Shown: in pieces, positions 26,002 to 34,745 of the stretch
Numbering within the stretch: the first letter of the stretch is position 1
Layout of the letters: each line of letters begins with the position of its first letter
From: Neobacillus niacini
GTDB lineage: Bacteria > Bacillota > Bacilli > Bacillales > Cytobacillaceae
DNA: 64,000 nucleotides
Direction: 5' to 3'
NCBI RefSeq assembly: GCF_000759675.1
Contig: NZ_BAWM01000020.1
Location: 171,138-235,137, forward strand
The notes under the pieces: generated by a model
What the model was told of the DNA's origin: nothing
The model's input: the letters and a program-made list of their open reading frames with translations, nothing else
Database searches by the model: none
Made by a program: the position numbers and the translations under genes

Positions 26002-28515
26002 ATGATGGGGATTTTAAATAAAGTGTTCGACCTTAATAAACGCGAGCTAAAACGGCTGGACAAAATGGCAAATCAAATTGATGCACTAGCTGCAGAAACG
26101 GAAAAATTAAGTGATGATCAGCTCTGCGAGAAAACAGAAGAATTTAAACTTCGTTATCAAAAAGGTGAAACACTTGAGGATCTACTTGTGGAATCCTTTG
26201 CGGTAGTTCGTGAAGGTGCCCGCCGTGTGCTTGGCTTGTACCCATACCATGTTCAGTTAATGGGGGGGATTTCTCTCCACGAAGGAAACATTTCTGAGAT
26301 GAAGACTGGGGAAGGTAAAACATTAACCGCAACAATGCCGGTTTATTTGAATGCCATCTCAGGAAAAGGTGTTCACGTTATTACAGTCAACGAATACTTG
26401 GCCAGCCGTGACGCGAATGAAATGGGACAATTATACCAATTTCTTGGACTAACTGTTGGTTTAAATCTAAATAGTATGTCAAAGGAAGAAAAACAGGAAT
26501 CCTATGGTTGTGATATAACATACGGTACAAACAATGAGTTTGGTTTTGATTATTTGCGGGATAACATGGTCCTTTATAAGGAACAAAAAGTACAGCGTCC
26601 GCTGTTTTATGCGGTTATTGACGAGGTTGACTCGATCTTAATTGATGAAGCGCGTACGCCATTGATTATCTCAGGCTCTGCTCAAAAATCAGCTGTTCTT
26701 TATATTCAAGCAAACGCGTTTGTGCGAACACTGACAAGAGATCAAGATTTTACCTATGATGAAAAAACAAAAGGCGTCATGCTGACAGAGGAAGGAATCA
26801 GTAAAGCAGAGCGTGCTTTTGGAATAGAAAATCTTTTTGATATTTCACATGTTACATTAAACCACCATATTAATCAGGCTTTGAAGGCAAATGTGAGCAT
26901 GCACCTAGATGTTGATTATGTTGTTCAAGATGGCGAAATCATCATCGTTGACCAGTTTACCGGTCGTTTAATGAAGGGGCGCCGTTATAGTGAAGGTTTG
27001 CATCAAGCGATTGAAGCAAAAGAAGGTTTGGAAGTTCAAAACGAAAGCATGACCATGGCGACGATCACCTTCCAAAACTACTTCCGTATGTATGAAAAGC
27101 TAGCTGGTATGACAGGTACAGCGAAAACGGAAGAAGAAGAATTCCGTAACATCTATAATATGAACGTAATCGTGATTCCTACTAATCGACCAATTGCGCG
27201 TGATGACCGCCCAGATTTAATTTATGCTTCCATGGACGGAAAGTTCCGTGCTGTTGTCGAGGATATTGCAGAGCGCAATACAAAGGGACAGCCTGTTCTT
27301 GTCGGTACAGTAGCAATTGAAACATCTGAGCTCATTTCTAAGTATTTGCTAAAAAAAGGAATTAAACATAATGTCTTGAACGCGAAAAACCATGAACGCG
27401 AAGCTGAAATTATTGCGGAAGCAGGTCATAAAGGCTCTGTTACAATCGCAACCAACATGGCCGGACGTGGTACAGATATCAAGCTTGGTGAAGGTGTTGT
27501 CGATTTAGGTGGTCTCGCCGTTATCGGTACAGAGCGTCATGAAAGCCGACGAATTGATAACCAGCTTCGCGGACGTTCTGGACGTCAAGGAGACCCTGGG
27601 GTAACCCAGTTCTACTTATCAATGGAAGATGAGCTAATGCGCCGTTTCGGTTCTGACAACATGAAAGCCATGATGGAACGACTTGGGATGGATGATACTC
27701 AGCCAATTCAAAGTAAAATGGTTTCAAGAGCCGTGGAATCTGCACAAAAACGTGTAGAGGGCAATAACTTTGATGCCCGTAAACAGCTTTTACAATATGA
27801 TGATGTTCTACGTCAACAACGTGAGATCATTTATACGCAACGTGATGAAGTGTTAGAATCCGAAAACTTACGTGAAATCGTAGAAAAAATGATTCTTTCT
27901 ACCATCCAACGAAATGTTGAAGCACATGCGAATAAGCATGAGGATGAAGAAGAATGGAACCTGCAGGGAATTATCGATTTCGTTAATGCAAACCTACTTC
28001 ATGAAGGTGACATTACTGTCGAGCAATTACGTGGTAAAGATCCTAAGGAAATGAGCGAAGCTATTTTTGCAAAAGTGAAGGAACGTTACAACGAAAAGGA
28101 ACAAATCCTTTCTCCAGAGCAAATGCGCGAATTTGAAAAGGTAGTTACTCTACGAGCGGTTGATAGTAAATGGATTGACCACATTGACGCGATGGACCAG
28201 CTTCGCCAAGGTATCCACCTTCGGGCTTATGGACAAATTGACCCTCTTCGTGAATACCAGCATGAAGGCTTCGCGATGTTTGAGGCGATGATCCTCTCCA
28301 TTGAAGAAGAAGCTTCTATGTATATCATGAAGGCAGAGATCCGTAACAACCTTGAGCGCCAAGAAGTGGCAAAAGGTCAGGCTGTCAATCCGAAAGAAGA
28401 CGGAGAAGCGGTTAAGAAGAAACCAAAAGTAAACCAAATGGACATAGGTCGAAATGATCCATGCTATTGTGGCAGCGGGAAGAAATATAAAAACTGCCAT
28501 GGCGCAGGGAAATAA
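26002..28515 (+). CDS. secA: preprotein translocase ATPase SecA
   Basis: Motor ATPase (837 aa; B. subtilis 841) that pushes unfolded preproteins through SecYEG. Walker A KTGEGKT (about 101-107), DEVD Walker B (about 208-212), DEARTP, GRGTDI and [11 protein letters not shown] are intact. The protein ends in a zinc-binding SEC-C tail ([13 protein letters not shown]). AAAGGAG precedes the ATG; the second ATG is also possible. It is the only plus-strand gene between 17 and 30 kb. In B. subtilis secA is co-directional with hpf and prfB, so it is inverted here. Confidence 0.97.
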   Translation: MMGILNKVFDLNKRELKRLDKMANQIDALAAETEKLSDDQLCEKTEEFKLRYQKGETLEDLLVESFAVVREGARRVLGLYPYHVQLMGGISLHEGNISEMKTGEGKTLTATMPVYLNAISGKGVHVITVNEYLASRDANEMGQLYQFLGLTVGLNLNSMSKEEKQESYGCDITYGTNNEFGFDYLRDNMVLYKEQKVQRPLFYAVIDEVDSILIDEARTPLIISGSAQKSAVLYIQANAFVRTLTRDQDFTYDEKTKGVMLTEEGISKAERAFGIENLFDISHVTLNHHINQALKANVSMHLDVDYVVQDGEIIIVDQFTGRLMKGRRYSEGLHQAIEAKEGLEVQNESMTMATITFQNYFRMYEKLAGMTGTAKTEEEEFRNIYNMNVIVIPTNRPIARDDRPDLIYASMDGKFRAVVEDIAERNTKGQPVLVGTVAIETSELISKYLLKKGIKHNVLNAKNHEREAEIIAEAGHKGSVTIATNMAGRGTDIKLGEGVVDLGGLAVIGTERHESRRIDNQLRGRSGRQGDPGVTQFYLSMEDELMRRFGSDNMKAMMERLGMDDTQPIQSKMVSRAVESAQKRVEGNNFDARKQLLQYDDVLRQQREIIYTQRDEVLESENLREIVEKMILSTIQRNVEAHANKHEDEEEWNLQGIIDFVNANLLHEGDITVEQLRGKDPKEMSEAIFAKVKERYNEKEQILSPEQMREFEKVVTLRAVDSKWIDHIDAMDQLRQGIHLRAYGQIDPLREYQHEGFAMFEAMILSIEEEASMYIMKAEIRNNLERQEVAKGQAVNPKEDGEAVKKKPKVNQMDIGRNDPCYCGSGKKYKNCHGAGK

Positions 28516-28521
28516 AATGTT

Positions 28522-28554
28522 AGAGGGCCGGCGAATTGCCGACCCTCTTTTTGT
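28522..28554 (+). terminator. terminator after secA
   Basis: Stem 28522-28532 with 28538-28548 (one mismatch, loop GAATT) is followed by TTTTTG. Confidence 0.85.
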
Positions 28555-28626
28555 TTACTTTTCTAATAGAACTAACTCTGATTCCCTTCAATGGCGAATA
28601 TGCTGGGTAGTGGTAATCAAAGACGT

Positions 28627-28663
28627 GAAATAAAATAATTAGAGGACCGGTAAATTACCTACC
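28627..28663. repeat. decayed copy of the secA 3' end/terminator
   Basis: Starting from GAAATAAAAT, this stretch matches 28510-28543 at most positions (TTAGAGGxCCGG then AATT). The second arm is degraded, so it no longer forms a good hairpin. Confidence 0.45.
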
Positions 28664-28711
28664 AGTGCTCAAAACTCTTCCCCACTTCTGTTTTCGGTCA
28701 CAATAAGCCTC

Positions 28712-28743
28712 AAAAAAATCGAGAGGATTCCCCTCTCGATTTT
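28712..28743 (-). terminator. terminator of the SEC-C/TPR gene
   Basis: A 12-bp stem (28715-28726 with 28732-28743) and 5-base loop end in a T run on the minus strand. The stem overlaps the stop codon. Confidence 0.85.
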
Positions 28744-30703
28744 ACTGTTTCTGTAGCCACTCCTGCAGTCCCTTTATCTTTTTCCATAAGTGAAGATGTT
28801 CGTCTGCATAGATGATTGCTTCGTTTTCATTTCCCCATCCGTATTGGTCAGGAAGATGTTTAGGCAGGCGTTTTTTACCTGTTAGGTATGGAATCACATG
28901 TGGATTTTGCTTCTTGGCAACCTTCAACATCCTAGCTGCTTTAGCACTGAATCCTTTTTTTAATAATTCGACAAAAAGCATGTTGTAAAGTCCATGTGCG
29001 GTTTCCTCTTCAAATTGTTTCAACAGTTTTTCAGCTTTAGACAATTCTCCTTTGCTCAAATAAGCTGCAATTAACATATAACGTCCACCAAGGTTATCAT
29101 TTGGATTTAGCACAAGGATTTCTTCATATTGCTGTATGGCATCATTCATTTTCCCTAGTTGATAGAGGGCGTCAGCATATTGAGCTTTAGCACGCATATA
29201 AGGTCTAGTTTCTAGCAGACCCCAAAAATGGCCTTTATTTTCTACGAAGAATGATTTACCTAATTCCTTTTCTCCAATCCTCATTGCTTTTTCAGAAAGC
29301 ATTAATGCTTCTTGCAGGCCTGTTGCATTTTCAGTAAGAATAACATAAGCATCAACACTGTCAGGATTTAATTTTATGGCTTCTTGCGCTAGTTTATAGC
29401 GCTTAGGTCCTTGAACTTCCATTGCTTCATATATCAATTGCTGAGCACGGTCTTTATTCGTTTTTGGTGCATTTTTAGGAACTGGGTTCATTAGCTTCTT
29501 ATTCAAGAATTCATTTATTTCGTCGATTGTTTCAAAATTTTGCCCTTGAATCTCTGCCAATGCTTCCTGCATGATTTGTTCTGTAAGCATCGGTCCCTGG
29601 TTTAGGTTAAAAGGAAGAGCATGGATTTGGTTATCTATTTCATCTGCTTCTTCATATGAAATCTCAATAATCTTATTTATCTCTTCCTCTAATTCGTCAT
29701 CCATTTCTCTATAGGTGGAAGAAAGGGATCCTACCGGTACACTATACAACTTGGCAATTTCCTTTTGAGTAAGCTCTGAAGCCATGTTGTTGAATGTTGA
29801 AAGTAAATAATGAAGTGAAGCTGCATAAAGGTTTGGTTTTTTTATCCTCTTTTGCTTTTTCTCGCAAAATTGAAACCAAAGAATTATGCCTAAATCGACG
29901 ATCGACGGGATTTCACCGAGTGATTCCAAGTTTTTCTTTAGTAACTCTGCTACTTCCTTATAAATAGGGGATTGCCACTCCATGCTATCAGCATCAACCA
30001 ATCCTCCAACCATAGTAAGATCCTTCATTATCTCCATGAAAAAGTCAGTAAAAAACTCCTGTGGCGAGTGATATCCAGCCGTTTCACTTTTTTGCTTTAT
30101 ATAATCTATCGCTTGATAATTTGGTAATTCCGGCAAATCAAACGGCGCTGGGAAAAAGACGTGTTTTTCGCTAAAAGGAAGAAGGAAGCCAATAAAAAAT
30201 GACCCTTTTTCAAACGACCTTTGTGTATTTGTTACTATTGCCTCAAATTGTTCGGAGGAAAAACCATCTACTACTGTAAGTAGATTGTTGTCAATGTTGG
30301 TAATCTCACCTGCAATTGTTCTTGCGTCTGTCCAAGATAGCAGGATCTGTTTCAATTTTGGCCGTTTAATTTTCCCAACCTCTGAAGATATGAATTTTTC
30401 AAGAATGGTTTCCCCATCATCTAATATACAAAACAGGGAAAACCAGATAGAATACACAAATTCATAAAACTGGCGCTCTTCTTCATCTTCTATAGAAAAG
30501 TACCTTTCATACTCATCAAATGCCTTATATACATCATCTTCATAATGGTCAAGTGCAAAGTGAAGCAGTTTCTTTTGTAAATCGTCAATCTCACTTTCAA
30601 TCAAATGAGTAATCGACACTGCTTCCTTAGCACCACAGCATTTCTTATACTTTTTCCCGCTCCCACATGGACAAGGTTCATTCCGACCAATCGCTTCAGT
30701 CAT
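28742..30703 (-). CDS. SEC-C zinc-motif protein with C-terminal TPR repeats
   Basis: A 653-residue cytoplasmic protein. It begins with a SEC-C zinc-binding motif ([19 protein letters not shown], about 5-23), almost the same as the tail of SecA, which it converges on. The middle (about 30-400) is mostly helical and unrecognised. The last third has TPR-like repeats (DSVDAYVILTENATGL and AKAQYADALYQLGKMNDAIQQY). ATG at 30703 is preferred since an AGAGGG element precedes it; the frame extends to 30733. The shared motif suggests contact with SecB-like partners or ribosomes, but this is inference. Confidence 0.78.
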   Translation of the reverse strand: MTEAIGRNEPCPCGSGKKYKKCCGAKEAVSITHLIESEIDDLQKKLLHFALDHYEDDVYKAFDEYERYFSIEDEEERQFYEFVYSIWFSLFCILDDGETILEKFISSEVGKIKRPKLKQILLSWTDARTIAGEITNIDNNLLTVVDGFSSEQFEAIVTNTQRSFEKGSFFIGFLLPFSEKHVFFPAPFDLPELPNYQAIDYIKQKSETAGYHSPQEFFTDFFMEIMKDLTMVGGLVDADSMEWQSPIYKEVAELLKKNLESLGEIPSIVDLGIILWFQFCEKKQKRIKKPNLYAASLHYLLSTFNNMASELTQKEIAKLYSVPVGSLSSTYREMDDELEEEINKIIEISYEEADEIDNQIHALPFNLNQGPMLTEQIMQEALAEIQGQNFETIDEINEFLNKKLMNPVPKNAPKTNKDRAQQLIYEAMEVQGPKRYKLAQEAIKLNPDSVDAYVILTENATGLQEALMLSEKAMRIGEKELGKSFFVENKGHFWGLLETRPYMRAKAQYADALYQLGKMNDAIQQYEEILVLNPNDNLGGRYMLIAAYLSKGELSKAEKLLKQFEEETAHGLYNMLFVELLKKGFSAKAARMLKVAKKQNPHVIPYLTGKKRLPKHLPDQYGWGNENEAIIYADEHLHLWKKIKGLQEWLQKQ

Positions 30704-30875
30704 CGGCTCTCGCCCTCTCTTTCTATGTATCAAATTATCATTAATTAAATAGTACCATTTTTGACAGAATAATATGGAATATACTTTAAATCTTTCATAT
30801 CTAAGTTTTTTATTAGAATTATCTGAAAGTTAAAATTAATATAAAGGAAATACTCTATTTTAAGGAGGTTGAGGG

Positions 30876-31075
30876 TTGAAGAAAGTTTCTTTACTTCTTA
30901 TTATTCTTGTCATTATATTAGGTTGATTTCCTCAACAACGGTCGCTTCTTCTTCGAAAGTTGACTCTTCATGGTTACCTCTTTTTCTGAGACCTCTCTTC
31001 GACCTTTTCCATTTTATCTGCAAATTTAGCTTCATTCTCTTACACTCTATATTTGTTTTTTTAAATAGTAAATAA
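30876..31075 (+). pseudogene. frameshifted small secreted peptide gene
   Basis: AAGGAGG (30862-30868) leads to TTG at 30876, and the frame reads MKKVSLLLIILVIILG then TGA (30924-30926). The +1 frame continues the signal-peptide-like run as LISSTTVASSSKVDSSW and stays open to 31075. A one-base error or mutation near 30920 would split a roughly 66-residue exported protein. No family was recognised. Confidence 0.4.
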
Positions 31076-31086
31076 TTTACCAAATA

Positions 31087-31130
31087 AAAATGCGCACAAG
31101 ATTTTTATCAAAAAATCTCATGCGCATTTT
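31087..31130. terminator. bidirectional terminator
   Basis: A long hairpin (AAAATGCGCA at 31087-31096 pairs with 31121-31130, with an inner AGATTTTT/AAAAATCT stem) lies between the small plus-strand pseudogene and the convergent oxidase-like gene. Confidence 0.8.
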
Positions 31131-31146
31131 ATAGACCTAACAAAGT

Positions 31147-31550
31147 TTAGACCGACACATTTTTATCAGAATTGTATTTTGAATCTTTCCCAACATATTT
31201 AAATACATTCACCATAAATAAAATGACTCCTACCACACAACGGCTAATGAACCAATAATGGTTGGTGGAAGAGCAGCAGAAACACCTAATACTTGAAGGG
31301 CAATCCCGCCTAACATCACTGGCACCCCAATATTGTGTAACCAGAATTGAGTTTTAGCTAATTTTGAGTTTGCTGCATTTGGATAAAAATGATAAATAAG
31401 TCCAAACAATGCCATGGATACCCAGCCAAGTAAATTAACATGAGCGTGAACGGATGTAAAACGGAAATCATGAATTATCCCCATAGTTAGTCCCGCCAGA
31501 ACCCCAATTGCAAAATAAACACTTGCTACTTTTAAATACGCTTTCCCCAC
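31147..31550 (-). pseudogene. haem-copper oxidase subunit I-like small protein, frameshifted
   Basis: A four-helix membrane protein of the short cbb3/NorB subunit-I-like type, with VHAHVNLLGW (His ligand-like) and LIYHFYP. GTG at 31550 is supported by GGGGGTAGG; the frame also reaches an ATG at 31583. The frame stops at 31230 after SLAVVW. Removing two bases from the GTGTG at about 31236-31240 restores VGVILFMVNVFKYVGKDS and a stop at 31147-31149, giving about 134 aa. The two-base slip makes it a likely pseudogene unless it is a sequencing error. Confidence 0.65.
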
Positions 31551-31693
31551 TTTATTCCTACCCCCATTCATTAAAATATGCAACTATTATACTATATTAC
31601 AATTAAATCCCAATATTACCATTATATAAATAGTGTTTTTTGTAAAGTCTTTGTTAAATCTGTAATTATATAGAAAATTTAAATATTGTAGAT

Positions 31694-31730
31694 TAAAAAA
31701 AACGCAGCCCCGATTGCTCGGAACTGCGTT
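31694..31730 (-). terminator. terminator after hpf
   Basis: A 12-position stem (31701-31712 with 31719-31730) with a two-base internal loop is followed by seven T on the minus strand. Confidence 0.85.
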
Positions 31731-31740
31731 ACATTTCTTA

Positions 31741-32289
31741 TTAATGTGTTTCAATTAAACCATAACGACCATCTTTACGCTTATAAACAACGTTTGTACG
31801 GTTTGTTTCTGAATTGTTGAACACATAGAAGCTGTGTCCTAATAGATTCATTTGAAGAATAGCTTCTTCACTGTCCATTGGCTTAAGATCAAAACGCTTT
31901 GTACGAACAAGTTCTAAGTCATCTTCATCTTGCTCCTGAACTTCAGTGTTTTCAGAAGTTGCAAACGTAATCGGTAAAACACCCTTTTCACGGAATTTAC
32001 GATTAACTTTTGTTTTATGCTTGCGGATTTGACGCTCAAGCTTGTCTGAGATTAAGTCAATTCCAGCATACATATCAATATTCGTTTCTTCTGCACGAAG
32101 GACTAAATTTGGCAGTGGAATGGTAACCTCTACTTTTGAACTTTTATCTTGATTGAATCTTAAATTCACATTTACCTTTGCTTCAGGTGCTTCTGTGAAA
32201 TACCTTTCCAATTTAGAAATTTTCTTTTCAACGTAATCTCTAATTGCTGGAGTTACCTCAATGTTTTCACCACGAACGTTATAATTCAT
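31741..32289 (-). CDS. hpf: ribosome hibernation promoting factor, long form (HPF/YvyD)
   Basis: A 182-residue long-form HPF. The N-terminal S30AE domain (about 1-100) binds the 30S decoding region. The C-terminal dimerisation domain (about 125-182, RFDLKPMDSEEAILQMNLLGHSFYVF) pairs ribosomes into 100S particles at rest or under stress. AAAGGAGGAG precedes the ATG. Overlapping SigH-like and SigB-like promoter motifs lie just upstream, as known for B. subtilis yvyD. In B. subtilis secA comes next on the same strand; here it does not. Confidence 0.95.
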   Translation of the reverse strand: MNYNVRGENIEVTPAIRDYVEKKISKLERYFTEAPEAKVNVNLRFNQDKSSKVEVTIPLPNLVLRAEETNIDMYAGIDLISDKLERQIRKHKTKVNRKFREKGVLPITFATSENTEVQEQDEDDLELVRTKRFDLKPMDSEEAILQMNLLGHSFYVFNNSETNRTNVVYKRKDGRYGLIETH

Positions 32290-32324
32290 TTGTGGACTCC
32301 TCCTTTATATTCCTATGTATTACA

Positions 32325-32357
32325 TTTCTATTTTACCCTTTGATTATCCTGCTAAAT
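32325..32357 (-). promoter_or_regulatory. overlapping SigH- and SigB-like promoters of hpf
   Basis: SigH-like: GCAGGATAA (32352-32344), 12 bases, ATAGAAA (32331-32325). SigB-like: ATTTAG (32357-32352), 13 bases, GGGTAA (32338-32333). Both point to hpf. Confidence 0.5.
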
Positions 32358-32544
32358 CAGAATAAAAATTTTGTCGAAATTTTGACAAAAACAAAGGGGA
32401 AATAGTGACAACCATTCTAATACTCATGAATTTCTTTTTTTAAGTTTCCTACACCTTTAGTCTATTCTGATTAGTGACATATTACCACTTTTATGTCTTA
32501 GGAATAAAGTACTGAGATGAAATAGTAAGTACGAGACAGACTGT

Positions 32545-33261
32545 TCATCGTGCGAGCGTTAAGGATTGAACCCTTTCCGCTCCTGATTCTTTTAATAGCT
32601 TTGCAGCATGCCTAAGCGTAGAACCAGTGGTATAAATGTCATCGAGTAGCAGAATGTTTTTTCCGATGATTTCAATTTGATGGTCGACTTGAAAAACCTG
32701 AGGAATATGAATTCGTTCTAATCGTGATTTTTTTGATTGTTTTTCCGAGTGTATCCTGGTTAAAGGTATTGTGGGGGTTAATCCTGATTCAATTAACACG
32801 GCTTCAGCTTGATTAAAACCTCGCTCATATAGTCGCTCATTACTTAATGGGATGGGTACAAGTAAATCTGGAGTTGTCTTCCACAGGAATTCCTTAATAC
32901 TTTGTACAAATATTTTCGCCAATACATAATCACCACGGTATTTAAATTTAGCCATCACTTCCTTAAAAAAATCATTGTATATAAATATCGAGTGATTGGA
33001 GTCGAGATAGCCCTTCCATTCGGGATCCTTCTCCCAACGTTCGCAGTCATGACACAAATCGCCGTGACGAAACCTTTCATCCAAAAATTGAAACAATCGG
33101 CTGCAGATCCTACATTTTTCTCCCTGAATCTTTTCAAACTTCCCCTCACATGTTGGACATATGATCAATTCTTTTTCTTCTGAAAAAATAGCTCTCCACC
33201 CCATTAAAGGCTGGATTATTTCATGGCATATCAGACATTGTGCTTGGTGGAATAAATTCAT
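32545..33261 (-). CDS. comFC: competence protein ComFC (phosphoribosyltransferase-like)
   Basis: A 238-residue ComF-family protein. It has an N-terminal zinc-ribbon region with paired cysteines (CLICHE, CPTCEGKF, CRICSR, CHDCE) and a C-terminal PRTase fold with the PRPP loop ILLLDDIYTTGST (about 195-207). It is needed for DNA uptake in transformable bacteria, working with ComFA. It overlaps comFA by 4 bases (ATGA), so no comFB lies between them. Confidence 0.92.
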   Translation of the reverse strand: MNLFHQAQCLICHEIIQPLMGWRAIFSEEKELIICPTCEGKFEKIQGEKCRICSRLFQFLDERFRHGDLCHDCERWEKDPEWKGYLDSNHSIFIYNDFFKEVMAKFKYRGDYVLAKIFVQSIKEFLWKTTPDLLVPIPLSNERLYERGFNQAEAVLIESGLTPTIPLTRIHSEKQSKKSRLERIHIPQVFQVDHQIEIIGKNILLLDDIYTTGSTLRHAAKLLKESGAERVQSLTLAR

Positions 33262-34745
33262 TCGTCAATTAACCCCTTTCTAACTCCTTCTTGATTCATA
33301 CCAATGATTTGTTTTCGTGCCTTTAGCATTGCCTCCGTTTTACCGTAATGAAAAAATGTTACTATTCCACGAGGAAAATCCTTGCTCCTTCCTGCCCTTC
33401 CTGCAATTTGAACAAGTGCACATTCGGTGAAAATGTCATCTTCTGCACCGATAACTGCGACGTCAATGTTGGGAAATGTAACACCTCGTTCTAAAATCGT
33501 TGTCGTTAGTAATAGAGGAATGTCTTTGTTTCGCATTTTTTGAACCTTTTCTTTGCGATCTGGATCCTCGGCGTGGACAGCCTCAATATCGGGGGCTAAT
33601 TTTCGAAGGCCGGGGAGAGCTTTTTCCATTAAACGGATGTGCGGGAAAAACAACAACGCTTGCTTATTATTCTCAAGTCGTGCTTTTATCCAGTTGAGGA
33701 TATTTGCTGGAAGCTTGTCTTTTTTCAATTCCTTTTGCCAATTGCCACACCAATTGAAGTGAGGTACGGGAAGTGGATAACGGTGGAATCTGGCTGGGAT
33801 GGTGGTAAAGGCTCTTTTTCCTGTACGGCACTCTCTTTGCCATTTTTCATTTGGTGTCGCCGTTAGGTATATCATGGCTGATTCTGGTTTTCTCGCCTGC
33901 GCAGCAGCATATTGGAGTGATTCCTCTACTGTATAGGGAAAGGCATCAACCTCATCTAAAATAACAGTATCGAAGGCTTGGTAAAAACGGAGCAGCTGAT
34001 GTGTAGTCGCAATCGTAAGCGGTGCATAAAGATGGCGGTCCTCACTCCCACCGTAAAGGGAAGCAACATTGATTTCTGGAAATGCTGCTTTCAGTCTTGG
34101 GGTAAGCTCAAGGACTACATCAGTTCGTGGTGTGGCGATACAAACTCTTTTTTTCGCGACAAGGGCTGATTCAATTCCAGCAAAAAGAACTTCCGTTTTC
34201 CCCGCTCCACAAACTGCCCAAACTAGTAGCTCCTTCATGTTATTTACTGTCTCTACTACTCTATTCGAAGCTGATTGCTGACCAAGCGATAACTGTCCTT
34301 TCCACTCAAGGATTCTATTAGGCAAATGGTGCTCGGGAGTGGGTCCATTCCAGCCAATTAATGGAGTACATGCACTGATTCTCCCCATCATCAAGCATTT
34401 ACGGCAATAAAGACATATTTCTCCGCACCTAGAGCATGGAAACTGACCAAACCAATTCTCTGTCTTGTTACCACAACGAGAACAAACAGGTTTATTTCTG
34501 CTGTATTCAATGCCTTTTCGGTAGGTAATATATCCATTTTCATAATGGGTTTGGATTTCATCGAGAGGAAATGGAAGGTCATCAAGCAAAAGCTGTTTGC
34601 CGGAAAGGAGTAGCTGGAGGTCAGGGTTATAGGGGAAATTAGGGTTTAATGATGGCTGTGGAATGGTTTGGATTTGTGAGATTGGCAGTGCGTATTCTTT
34701 ATTTTTTTCAGGAATCAATATATTGTCCTTTAGGAGAAAGCGCAC
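33258..34745 (-). CDS. comFA: competence helicase ComFA
   Basis: DEAD-box-type ATP-driven helicase/translocase (495 aa) for import of single-stranded DNA. An N-terminal four-Cys zinc module (CSRCGNKT, CSRCGEICLYCRKC, about 86-120) precedes Walker A GAGKTEV (about 180), Walker B DEVD (about 265), TATPN, and the C-terminal helicase motif GRAGRS. Its start overlaps the upstream NERD gene by 16 bases and its end overlaps comFC by 4, so the three look like one operon. Confidence 0.94.
   Translation of the reverse strand: MRFLLKDNILIPEKNKEYALPISQIQTIPQPSLNPNFPYNPDLQLLLSGKQLLLDDLPFPLDEIQTHYENGYITYRKGIEYSRNKPVCSRCGNKTENWFGQFPCSRCGEICLYCRKCLMMGRISACTPLIGWNGPTPEHHLPNRILEWKGQLSLGQQSASNRVVETVNNMKELLVWAVCGAGKTEVLFAGIESALVAKKRVCIATPRTDVVLELTPRLKAAFPEINVASLYGGSEDRHLYAPLTIATTHQLLRFYQAFDTVILDEVDAFPYTVEESLQYAAAQARKPESAMIYLTATPNEKWQRECRTGKRAFTTIPARFHRYPLPVPHFNWCGNWQKELKKDKLPANILNWIKARLENNKQALLFFPHIRLMEKALPGLRKLAPDIEAVHAEDPDRKEKVQKMRNKDIPLLLTTTILERGVTFPNIDVAVIGAEDDIFTECALVQIAGRAGRSKDFPRGIVTFFHYGKTEAMLKARKQIIGMNQEGVRKGLIDE

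Noticed and set aside
30869..31075. 68-codon plus frame starting at ATG 30869
   Set aside because: Its start overlaps the AAGGAGG site and its first part is out of frame with the signal-peptide-like start; treated as the shifted half of a broken gene.
31230..31583. Intact 117-residue reading of the oxidase-like gene
   Set aside because: The frame ends abruptly, and the restored downstream frame has clear helix and tail sequence, so the frameshift reading is preferred.
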